Positions 1 to 5,589 of a DNA stretch of 6,397 nucleotides are shown piece by piece; position 1 is the stretch's first letter, and the number at the start of each line of letters is the position of its first letter. The notes under the pieces were generated by a model. That model saw only the letters and a program-made list of their open reading frames with translations. It was not told the origin of the DNA and did no database searches. This stretch comes from an uncultured bacterium (GTDB taxonomy: Bacteria; Actinomycetota; Coriobacteriia; Coriobacteriales; Coriobacteriaceae): positions 1-6,397 of the forward strand of contig CAJMKK010000019.1 of assembly GCA_905214105.1 (NCBI GenBank), given 5' to 3'. The translations under genes and the position numbers were made by a program.

Positions 1-589
1 CCAGGCGGCCGAGCATGGCGAAGCCCATGGCCGGCAGGATGTTGGCGGCAACGCCAAAGCCAGCAAGGACAAAGGGCGGGATGAAGTCGAGCATGCCCTG
101 GATGGCGTCAGCACCCAGATAGAACGACAGCGAGCACAGCAGGAACGCCATGATGATACCGGTCAAACCGATCAGGAAGTGCATCGCATAGACACCCTTA
201 AGGTTGCCCTGGCCGGAGAAGACATCAGCGCGGTCAACCAGAATCGGCAGGGCGGCGTTGAGGATGTTCTTGATGGCAAGGCACAGCGTGGCGATGGGCA
301 TAGCGAGCGCGATGGCTGCCTCGGTGCTCTGGCCCAACTGGATAGCGAAGGCGCAGGCGAGCACGCCGCCGATCGTCTCATCAGGCGGCACGTAGGCGCC
401 GATGGAGATCGAGCCCATGAACAGAAGCTCCAGGCTGGCGCCGATCGCGAGGCCGGACTGCAGGTCCCCCAGCACCAGGCCCACGAGCGGGCACAGGACG
501 ATGGGGCGGAACGCATAGAGCGTACCGAGCTGGAAGTCGAACTTACCAAATGCGGCGATAAGTCCGATGAGGATTGCTTGGGTAAGCAT
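1..589 (-). CDS. PTS mannose/sorbose-family transporter subunit IIC (partial, cut by left edge)
   Basis: Membrane channel subunit of a mannose-family phosphotransferase system; with IID it carries the sugar across the membrane while IIB phosphorylates it. The visible 196 residues start at an ATG (587-589) preceded by an AGGA/GGGGG purine stretch (594-604). The protein is very hydrophobic. A block at residues 28-70 contains RPIV, GLVLGDLQSGLAIGASLELL and GAYVPPDETIGG, which matches the conserved core of ManY/SorA/LevF-type IIC proteins (an arginine-proline, then LGD, a GA-LEL segment and a PPD motif). Further hydrophobic segments lie near residues 73-118, 134-160 and 169-195. Full IIC proteins are about 260 residues, so roughly a quarter is missing beyond the left edge, where a IID gene would normally follow. 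It is the last visible gene of the operon, 58 nt after the IIB stop. Family assignment is firm; substrate is not readable from this subunit. Confidence 0.95.
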   Translation of the reverse strand, partial: MLTQAILIGLIAAFGKFDFQLGTLYAFRPIVLCPLVGLVLGDLQSGLAIGASLELLFMGSISIGAYVPPDETIGGVLACAFAIQLGQSTEAAIALAMPIATLCLAIKNILNAALPILVDRADVFSGQGNLKGVYAMHFLIGLTGIIMAFLLCSLSFYLGADAIQGMLDFIPPFVLAGFGVAANILPAMGFAMLGRL

Positions 590-616
590 ATATCCCCCTT
601 TCCTAATAGGACACTA

Positions 617-636
617 CGAAGAGCTCAGACTCTTCG
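617..636 (-). repeat. Small hairpin between the IIB and IIC genes
   Basis: A perfect 7-bp inverted repeat, CGAAGAG (617-623) and CTCTTCG (630-636), with a 6-nt loop lies in the 58-nt gap between the IIB stop and the IIC ribosome binding site. No T-run follows on the minus strand, so it does not look like a factor-independent terminator. It could affect mRNA stability or subunit stoichiometry. That role is inference, and a 7-bp stem could arise by chance. Confidence 0.35.
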
Positions 637-647
637 AAATTGAACGC

Positions 648-1130
648 CTATAGCACGCTTGCGCAGTCAACCTTGGGGTCATCGGCCAGAGGACGGATCT
701 CGACCTCGACGCCGTTGTTCAGCATCTCACGCACATCGGCCTCCTCGGCTGCAGTCAGGAAGATCTGACGAGAGACCTGACGAGCATCGGGGCGCTTCTC
801 GTCCTTGGGCTTGGTGTTGCCCAGGTTGACCGACTTGATCTGCGGGCAGCCTTCAACAAGCTGCTTTGCCTCAGCGATGGTGGCGACACAGATAATCATC
901 TTGTATTTGTCAGTCACACCCGAGTTAATGGCCTCGATGGCATTCGCCATATCCTTGATGACGAGCTTGCAGCCGGCAGGCTTGCCCATCTTGAGCGTCG
1001 TCTTCCACACCGGGTCGTTGGCGACCTTATCGCCCACGCAGAAAATGCAGTTGGAGCCAAGGCCCTGGACCCAAGAGACCGCGACCTGGCCATGAAGCAG
1101 GCGATGGTCGACGCGAAGTAGCTGAATCAT
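648..1130 (-). CDS. PTS mannose/sorbose-family transporter subunit IIB
   Basis: Cytoplasmic phosphocarrier of 160 aa that takes phosphate from IIA and passes it to the sugar bound by IIC/IID. The N-terminus reads MIQLLRVDHRLLHGQV. This is the family signature R-hydrophobic-D-x-R-hydrophobic-hydrophobic-H-G-Q-V, with His13 as the expected phosphorylated residue, equivalent to His15 of LevE and His175 of ManX. Length is normal for a stand-alone PTSIIB_sorb domain (about 150-165 aa). An upstream in-frame TTG at 1145 would add five residues, but the ATG at 1130 is preferred. It sits 7 nt after a GGGGGG Shine-Dalgarno stretch and gives the canonical N-terminus; the longer start would make that stretch coding. 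It follows the IIA gene by 57 nt and precedes IIC by 58 nt, all co-directional. Separate IIA and IIB genes, not a fused ManX-type IIAB, are seen here. Confidence 0.95.
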   Translation of the reverse strand: MIQLLRVDHRLLHGQVAVSWVQGLGSNCIFCVGDKVANDPVWKTTLKMGKPAGCKLVIKDMANAIEAINSGVTDKYKMIICVATIAEAKQLVEGCPQIKSVNLGNTKPKDEKRPDARQVSRQIFLTAAEEADVREMLNNGVEVEIRPLADDPKVDCASVL

Positions 1131-1137
1131 AATGTGA

Positions 1138-1143
1138 CCCCCC
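1138..1143 (-). promoter_or_regulatory. Ribosome binding site deciding the IIB start
   Basis: GGGGGG on the minus strand, 7 nt before the ATG at 1130. It supports this ATG over the in-frame TTG at 1145, which would translate through the site. Confidence 0.6.
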
Positions 1144-1187
1144 AAAGGTCTTGTGCCGTCTTACGGCGTGTCAGTAGGTGCTGCGGA

Positions 1188-1607
1188 TTAGAACTCTTCT
1201 TCCTCTTCGTCATCGACCAAAAAATCGTTGACAAACTTCACGCGCGTATCGTCCGCAGCGACGATGGCGCGAATCGTCTCCTCAACCGGCGCCGACTCGT
1301 CAGAGAACAGCAGCTGGATAAGCAGAGGAAGGTTCATGTTGGTAACGAGGTACGTGCGGGGACGCGTCTGGACGATCTTGGTGAACTCGTTATTGACGCT
1401 GCCGCCAAAGAGATCGGTGCAGACAACGACATCATCGTCGGCAGACATGCCCGCCAGCAGTTTTTGGGCCTCCTCGGCCACGTCCATGCGGTCATCGACG
1501 AACATCGAAAGATCGTGGACGTTGTCGCGCGCGCCCGAGAGCAGCTCGACGCTCTCCTTGATGCCGGTAGCGAAGTGCGCATGGCTGGCGATGATGTACT
1601 GTCTCAT
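1188..1607 (-). CDS. PTS mannose-family transporter subunit IIA
   Basis: Cytoplasmic phosphocarrier of 139 aa that accepts phosphate from HPr and hands it to the IIB protein encoded next. The start MRQYIIASHAHFATG matches the EIIA-man fold start (beta strand, then S/T-H-G/A), with His9 as the expected phosphohistidine, equivalent to His10 of ManX. A second conserved-looking stretch, VVVCTDLFGGSVNNE, corresponds to the family T-D-L-x-G-G-S-x-x-N motif. The ATG at 1607 lies 7 nt after AGAGGA (1615-1620). It begins 46 nt after the stop of the FrlB-like SIS gene, so it is very likely cotranscribed with it. The C-terminus ends in an unusual acidic run (DDEEEEEF) just past the conserved domain. General PTS phosphorelay function is secure; substrate is set by the IIC/IID pair and the catabolic neighbours. 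Confidence 0.95.
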   Translation of the reverse strand: MRQYIIASHAHFATGIKESVELLSGARDNVHDLSMFVDDRMDVAEEAQKLLAGMSADDDVVVCTDLFGGSVNNEFTKIVQTRPRTYLVTNMNLPLLIQLLFSDESAPVEETIRAIVAADDTRVKFVNDFLVDDEEEEEF

Positions 1608-1653
1608 TCTGTGTTCCTCTCAATAGCCCGGCACGTTCCCGCACCCGTTTTCT

Positions 1654-2715
1654 TTAGTAGTCGAACTGGTGATAGTAGCGACGATACTTGAGGTTGTGCT
1701 TGGTGACCGTCTCGTAGTAGCGAGCCAGGCGGTCGGTCACGAGCACCGTCAGAATCCACGGGGAGACGATGACGCGGAACTCGTCGTCAAGGCCCGGGAT
1801 CGCGAACTCGGCGGTGTCGATGATGTTGATGTCGGTGTCGCCGGTCACGCCGCGGGTCAGGAAGGCGCGAACGCGCTCGTCGAGCTTGCGGTTCTCGTCC
1901 TCGCCCATGAACAGGAAGACCGGGACGCCGGGCTCCACGAGCTCGAGGGTGCCGTGGAAGAAGTCTGCCGAGGTGATGTAGCGGGTGCGCTTCCACTGCA
2001 TCTCCTCGAGGATGCACATCGAGAACAGGATCGTCTCGCCCCACAGGGCGCCGGAACCGATGAACATGGTGTAGGGGGCCAGGGCGTACTTCTTGGCGAG
2101 CTCCTCGGCGCGCGGCTCGAAGCGCTTGCGGATATCGAGCATGTCCTTCCAGATGTCCTTGGTCTGCTCGATAAACAGGTCGAACTTGGGGAAGCAGCCA
2201 CGGCGGTTGAGCAGGCGCAGGCCGAAGCAGTCGGCGAGGTAGTAGCCCTTCTCGCAGCCGCCCGAACCATGGTCAGAAGCCATGGCGACGCAGTTCTCGG
2301 CACCCACAGCCTGGCCGATGGGGCCCTCGGGCTTGGTCATGGCGTAGACGCGTACGCCCATCTCCTTCATCTTCTTGACGGCCTCGAGGACCTCGGGGGT
2401 GGTGCCGGACTCGGAGGCGGTGAGCACGACGGACTTCTCGGTCATGCGCTTGTGGCCCATGACGTTCCACTCGGCGGCGTGGATCAGGTAGACCTCGAGG
2501 TCGCGGTCGCCGAACTTGTTCATGAGGTACTCGAGCTGCATGAGCTCGTCCCAGGTGCCGCCGACGCCCATCAGGAACACGGCGTCGTAGCCCTCGTCGG
2601 CGACCTTGTCGGCAAGGGCGGTCATCTTCTTGCCGGTCTCGTAGAGCGCCTTGCCGTCCTCGAGGTAGCCCTCCTGGTCGAAATGCATGATCTCGATCTT
2701 CTCGGTTTCCTTCAT
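1654..2715 (-). CDS. SIS-domain sugar-phosphate deglycase/isomerase, FrlB (fructoselysine-6-phosphate deglycase)-like
   Basis: A 353-aa cytoplasmic enzyme with two SIS (sugar isomerase) folds. The first holds MGVGGTWDE (49-57) and a phosphate-loop-like TASESGTTPEV (99-109). The second starts at IGSGALWGE (219-227). Glu238 (EEMQW) and His254 (FFHG) are 16 residues apart, the same spacing as the catalytic Glu/His pairs of GlmS (E488/H504) and FraB (E214/H230). The segment LELVEPGVPVFLFMGEDENR (257-276) and the C-terminal RRYY...Y ending closely resemble E. coli FrlB as I recall it, which points to cleavage of a 6-phosphorylated glycated amine to glucose 6-phosphate plus amine. Around the histidine it reads ADFFHGT where FrlB has GEFRHGP, so the substrate may differ. 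The ATG at 2715 follows AAAGGAGA by 5 nt. GC at third positions is very high (only 3 of the first 46 codons end in A/T). An agaS-like amino-sugar role is the main alternative. Confidence 0.85.
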   Translation of the reverse strand: MKETEKIEIMHFDQEGYLEDGKALYETGKKMTALADKVADEGYDAVFLMGVGGTWDELMQLEYLMNKFGDRDLEVYLIHAAEWNVMGHKRMTEKSVVLTASESGTTPEVLEAVKKMKEMGVRVYAMTKPEGPIGQAVGAENCVAMASDHGSGGCEKGYYLADCFGLRLLNRRGCFPKFDLFIEQTKDIWKDMLDIRKRFEPRAEELAKKYALAPYTMFIGSGALWGETILFSMCILEEMQWKRTRYITSADFFHGTLELVEPGVPVFLFMGEDENRKLDERVRAFLTRGVTGDTDINIIDTAEFAIPGLDDEFRVIVSPWILTVLVTDRLARYYETVTKHNLKYRRYYHQFDY

Positions 2716-2775
2716 TTGTCTCTCCTTTCTGGGGTTGTCTCCACATCCCCCATGCCAACGGGCATCAAAACCCGC

Positions 2776-3891
2776 TTACATTCCGTAACACTCGGCCGCT
2801 TTGGCCTTAAGCGCATTGACTGACTCTTCGTAGCCCTCTGCCTTGACCTCCATCTGTTTGGAGACGGCATCGAGATACGGGTGCACGTCCCATGACTTCA
2901 GACGCTCGGCGATTATGGCCGCAATCGTCTGGAAGAACACAAGATTGGGAATTGCGCTGAGCAGCGGAGCCACCTGAGGCACCGCAACCTCGTGAGCCCT
3001 ACCCCTGGGATGGGCCGTGAGCAGCACTGTTTTTGTCGTAACGTTCGATAGCGCATCGGCGATATCCGCAAGACGCTCCGACCCCTGCGGATCGTCGACG
3101 ATAAACACCAGGTAGCTTGGGGTTATCTGCATCTCGGGACCGTGGACGAACTCCTCGCCCTCGTGATGCATGGCAGGAATCTTGATGGTCTCGCTCAGCT
3201 TGAGGGCTGCCTCTTCGGCAACGCCATAGTTGGGGCCGTTGCCGACGACCATGGCGGGCATGTGCTCAGAAAGCTCGAGCATGTGATCTTGGACATATGC
3301 CTCGGCGATCTTGCACATCACGGCATTGGCCTGGATAGCCTCGCGCAGGCCGTCAAGACGCTGGGCAACGCCCTTGGCGTCAATCGTTCCGCGCGCCTGG
3401 CCGCCGTAAATACCAAAGAGCACCAGGTACTCAACGAGAACCTCGACGCCCAGAGTCACAAAGTCCACCGACTCGACACCCACACCGTAGTCAAGAACGA
3501 TGTCAGCGTGTTCCTTGATGGGTGCCTCGACGTTTGCCGTGAGCGCAACTGCAGCCATATCGTGCGCGCGCATGTAATCAAGAGCCGCGATCGTATTGGT
3601 CGAATAGCCGCTCTGCGAAACGGCAATGTTGAGCGCATGCTGCGGATAGGTGTGTTCAAAATCGACGAAGGCCTCGGGCGTCACAACGGACACCTGCATT
3701 TGCAGGGTATCTTGCAGGTAATCGCGGGCGCAATCGGCGGCATGGCGCGACGAACCCGAAGCAACGATGCGCAGCGCGTCAAAAGAACCGGACTGGAAAA
3801 TATCAACGAGCTGCGCTACCAGCTCAGACGAACGCTCGAGGTTCTCTCCCATACGCACATGGGCAAGCTGAACGTAATCGAGCATCTTCAT
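2776..3891 (-). CDS. SIS-domain sugar-phosphate enzyme, GlmS-isomerase-like (second putative deglycase/deaminase)
   Basis: A 371-aa cytoplasmic protein with two SIS folds and no N-terminal glutaminase domain, so it cannot be a complete GlmS. First SIS: ASGSSRHAA (44-52) and SQSGYSTNT (92-100), the latter matching the GlmS S-Q-S-G phosphate-binding loop. Second SIS: VGNGPNYGVAEEAALKLSE (216-234). Glu234 and His250 (EEFVHGP) keep the 16-residue spacing of GlmS E488/H504. The C-terminal HPYLDAVSKQMEV sits where GlmS has its substrate-covering tail. It is the first gene of the catabolic/PTS operon and lies 60 nt upstream of the FrlB-like gene. A probable role is deglycation or aldose/ketose-amine conversion of the PTS product, by analogy with paired SIS enzymes in gfr-type loci. 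Start chosen at the ATG at 3891, preceded by GAGGTGA; an in-frame TTG at 3930 lies inside the operator-like palindrome and is rejected. Its third-position GC is clearly lower than in its SIS neighbour. Confidence 0.85.
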   Translation of the reverse strand: MKMLDYVQLAHVRMGENLERSSELVAQLVDIFQSGSFDALRIVASGSSRHAADCARDYLQDTLQMQVSVVTPEAFVDFEHTYPQHALNIAVSQSGYSTNTIAALDYMRAHDMAAVALTANVEAPIKEHADIVLDYGVGVESVDFVTLGVEVLVEYLVLFGIYGGQARGTIDAKGVAQRLDGLREAIQANAVMCKIAEAYVQDHMLELSEHMPAMVVGNGPNYGVAEEAALKLSETIKIPAMHHEGEEFVHGPEMQITPSYLVFIVDDPQGSERLADIADALSNVTTKTVLLTAHPRGRAHEVAVPQVAPLLSAIPNLVFFQTIAAIIAERLKSWDVHPYLDAVSKQMEVKAEGYEESVNALKAKAAECYGM

Positions 3892-3895
3892 CGTC

Positions 3896-3902
3896 TCACC
3901 TC
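3896..3902 (-). promoter_or_regulatory. Ribosome binding site deciding the GlmS-like SIS start
   Basis: GAGGTGA on the minus strand, 4 nt before the ATG at 3891. It selects this ATG over the second in-frame ATG at 3885 and over the upstream TTG at 3930. Confidence 0.65.
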
Positions 3903-3912
3903 GTAACAAATC

Positions 3913-3931
3913 ATTAGTATTTGATACCAAT
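3913..3931. promoter_or_regulatory. Palindromic operator candidate for a GntR/UTRA regulator
   Basis: The minus strand reads ATTGGTATCAAATACTAAT, an imperfect palindrome of form ATTnGTATnnnATACnAAT in which 7 of 9 base pairs of symmetry hold. The core GTAT-n3-ATAC is the kind of short AT-rich dyad used by HutC/TreR-type GntR regulators. It ends 21 nt before the ATG of the first catabolic gene, so a bound dimer could block transcription initiation or early elongation. Two UTRA regulators are encoded immediately upstream. Their binding here is inferred, not shown. Confidence 0.5.
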
Positions 3932-3952
3932 CACAGTTACAGGTTACGGCTT

Positions 3953-3961
3953 TTTGATACC
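3953..3961 (-). promoter_or_regulatory. Second copy of the operator half-site
   Basis: GGTATCAAA on the minus strand repeats the same 9 bases found inside the palindrome at 3920-3928, exactly 33 bp away (about three helical turns, same face). The other half of the palindrome is not present here. It could be an auxiliary half-site or a chance repeat. Confidence 0.3.
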
Positions 3962-4018
3962 TCTTTGTCGATTAATTTGTCCCCATCGGCGAACGGTCGA
4001 TTTTGAGCCATGTAAGGT

Positions 4019-4046
4019 CGTATATGCAGTCTGCTCAACAAATCAA
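4019..4046 (-). promoter_or_regulatory. Weak sigma-70-type promoter candidate for the catabolic/PTS operon
   Basis: On the minus strand, TTGATT (4041-4046) and TATACG (4019-4024) are separated by 16 nt. Each matches the consensus at four positions. Transcription would start near 4012 and give a leader of about 120 nt containing both copies of GGTATCAAA. Another pairing, TTGAGC with TTACAT, overlaps it. A promoter is needed somewhere in this 194-nt gap only if the operon is independent of the regulator genes. Confidence 0.25.
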
Positions 4047-4085
4047 AATTCCGTCAGCTTTTCAGCCCGTTATGCAAAAAACCAG

Positions 4086-4799
4086 CTAGTACGTATAGGT
4101 ATATCCACCCGCATCACCGCGGTTAAACGACTTGACGTACTCGATCGCCTGGCCGCTCGCATCGAAGCTCACGCACTCAAGCGTCAAGGCAAGATCGCCC
4201 TGCTCCAGTCCAAGCAGGCCGGCATCTCGCGCGCCCAGCGCTTCGATATCGAGCTTTTCCTGTGCCATGACCGGCTTTCGGCCCAACATCTCATAGGTCT
4301 CGTACAAACTGAAGACCGACACGTCAATATCTTCGATTGTGGGAAACAGCAGGCACGGGATGAACGCCATCTCAATCGATACGGGATCGCCGTTGACGCA
4401 GTTCAAACGCCGAATCGAATACAGTAAATCGTCCTCGGCAATGCCAAACAGGTTGGCATAATATGGACCCGCATAACGCTTGGAACGCGCGAGGATGCGG
4501 ACGGACGGCTCGCCGCCCGAAGCACGAACCGATTCGCGAAAGCCTCCCGTTCGCTCGTAGGCAACGGGCACTTTCTGTGCCACAAACGCGCCCTTTCCGC
4601 GGACGCGTCGAATCTGCCCACGCCGAACCAGCTCATCGACAGCGCTTCGGATGGTCAAGCGCGTCGTACCAAATTCCTCGGCGAGGTCTTTTTCGGACGG
4701 AATCATGGAACCCGTGGGATATATACCGCGCTCGATACGCTCCTCGATACGGCGTCGAATGCGCATATAAACCGGGGTGGCATCTACTGTTTCAGCCAT
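4086..4799 (-). CDS. GntR-family (HutC/UTRA type) transcriptional regulator, downstream copy
   Basis: DNA-binding regulator of 237 aa. An N-terminal winged helix-turn-helix covers about residues 9-75, with the GntR signature IPSEKDLAEEFGTTRLTIR (33-51) and the wing RGKGAFV (67-73). The UTRA effector domain covers about 95-230, with RRLNCVNGDPVSIEMAFIP (130-148) typical of this fold. UTRA domains usually bind phosphorylated sugars or amino sugars, so it likely senses an intermediate of the adjacent pathway and derepresses it. The ATG at 4799 follows AGGTGA (4803-4808) and overlaps the end of the preceding regulator gene by 16 nt (4784-4799), which suggests translational coupling. It is 194 nt upstream of the SIS/PTS operon in the same orientation and is its most likely direct regulator. 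Family is certain; ligand and operator are inferred. Confidence 0.93.
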   Translation of the reverse strand: MAETVDATPVYMRIRRRIEERIERGIYPTGSMIPSEKDLAEEFGTTRLTIRSAVDELVRRGQIRRVRGKGAFVAQKVPVAYERTGGFRESVRASGGEPSVRILARSKRYAGPYYANLFGIAEDDLLYSIRRLNCVNGDPVSIEMAFIPCLLFPTIEDIDVSVFSLYETYEMLGRKPVMAQEKLDIEALGARDAGLLGLEQGDLALTLECVSFDASGQAIEYVKSFNRGDAGGYTYTY

Positions 4800-5551
4800 T
4801 GTTCACCTGCCACGCTCCTCATGCCGTTCTTTTCGCCGTTATCGGCAAAGCGGAACTTTGTGGGCAAAATCACCGATTTGCAATGCTCCACAAAACGCAT
4901 GTCCTTATCAAATTCTATCGTGCTCTCATAGAACACCGGCGTTCCCTCTTCTTGCTGGAGCAACTCGGCCTCTTCGGCGTTCAAACGCGAGATGGAGATA
5001 TGCTCACGTCCATGCTCAACGCGCACGCCACCTTCTTTGAGCAAGACATCGTAAAGGCTCTCACACTCAAAATCGTGATCGGGAAGCGAGGGGCACAGGG
5101 ACAGGTTAACGTGAGCCGTCTCGATTGACGCCGGCTCGCCCTCAATAAGTCGAACACGCTGCATGCGGAGCAAAGGAGCGCCTACGGCAACCCCAAGCTT
5201 GTCGGCAAGCGCCTCATCCGCCTCGATGGCCCCGGTGGAAACCAGACGAGAAGAGGGGTGCAGGCCGGCAGTCCGCACAGCATCGGAGAAGTTATACGTT
5301 TCCTGAAAGATATTGAGCGGTTTGGGAGGACACACATACGTACCCGATCCGCGACGGCTCTCGAGCGTTCCACACGAGATGAGCCGCGTGATACCGGCGC
5401 GCAACGCCGTACGCGAAACGCCAATCTCTTCGCACAGCACGCGCTCGGCCGGCAGGCGATCGCCGCCGGCAAGCTGATGGTGCTGGATATACCAAAGAAT
5501 CCCCTCAACAGCACGATCTTTGGGGGGAATTGCATAAGATTCGCCTGCCAT
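4784..5551 (-). CDS. GntR-family (HutC/UTRA type) transcriptional regulator, upstream copy
   Basis: DNA-binding regulator of 255 aa, a diverged paralogue of the next gene. The winged helix spans about residues 12-75, with LPAERVLCEEIGVSRTALR (33-51) and RRGSGTYV (66-73). The UTRA domain spans about 98-236 and includes RVRLIEGEPASIETAHVNL (132-150). The recognition helix (SRTALRAGITRL) differs from that of the neighbour (TRLTIRSAVDEL), so the two may read different operators or form a heterodimer. The last 19 or so residues extend past the UTRA domain and their codons contain the ribosome binding site of the next gene. The ATG at 5551 is chosen because GAGGAG lies 8 nt upstream; an in-frame TTG at 5587 would run through that site. 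It follows the small upstream gene by 38 nt and is probably in the same transcript. Confidence 0.93.
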   Translation of the reverse strand: MAGESYAIPPKDRAVEGILWYIQHHQLAGGDRLPAERVLCEEIGVSRTALRAGITRLISCGTLESRRGSGTYVCPPKPLNIFQETYNFSDAVRTAGLHPSSRLVSTGAIEADEALADKLGVAVGAPLLRMQRVRLIEGEPASIETAHVNLSLCPSLPDHDFECESLYDVLLKEGGVRVEHGREHISISRLNAEEAELLQQEEGTPVFYESTIEFDKDMRFVEHCKSVILPTKFRFADNGEKNGMRSVAGEQWLKQ

Positions 5552-5559
5552 TGCACAGA

Positions 5560-5565
5560 CTCCTC
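5560..5565 (-). promoter_or_regulatory. Ribosome binding site deciding the upstream GntR start
   Basis: GAGGAG on the minus strand, 8 nt before the ATG at 5551. It excludes the longer reading from TTG at 5587. Confidence 0.65.
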
Positions 5566-5589
5566 GTTCAGAAACGTATGTCGCCAAAA

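Noticed and set aside
172..643. Open frames on both strands within the IIC region
   Set aside because: The minus-strand frame starting at 589 gives a clear IIC membrane protein with family motifs. The others are arginine/serine-rich or charged out-of-frame readings of it.
2759..2774. CGGG/CCCG hairpin between the two SIS genes
   Set aside because: The stem is only 4 bp with an 8-nt loop and no T-run, well within chance for this base composition.
1669..2823. Plus-strand open frame of 384 codons opposite the FrlB-like gene
   Set aside because: It is an artefact of the extreme G/C third-position bias of the minus-strand gene. The translation is low-complexity (V, L, G, H, A, E rich) with no family resemblance, while the minus strand encodes a clear SIS enzyme.
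3142..3906. Plus-strand open frame of 254 codons opposite the GlmS-like gene
   Set aside because: It overlaps a well-supported SIS gene almost entirely and its translation shows no recognisable domain.
3892..3930. Longer N-terminus of the GlmS-like SIS protein from TTG at 3930
   Set aside because: It would place the strong GAGGTGA site and the operator palindrome inside the coding region. The ATG at 3891 fits the ribosome binding site and the family N-terminus.
4047..4085. Possible terminator after the downstream GntR gene (T6 run near 4075-4080)
   Set aside because: The T-run is only 5 nt past the stop and no GC-rich stem precedes it. GCTGA copies nearby are direct, not inverted, repeats.
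4463..5128. Plus-strand open frame of 221 codons across the two regulator genes
   Set aside because: It is antisense to two certain GntR genes, spans their junction and resembles no protein family.
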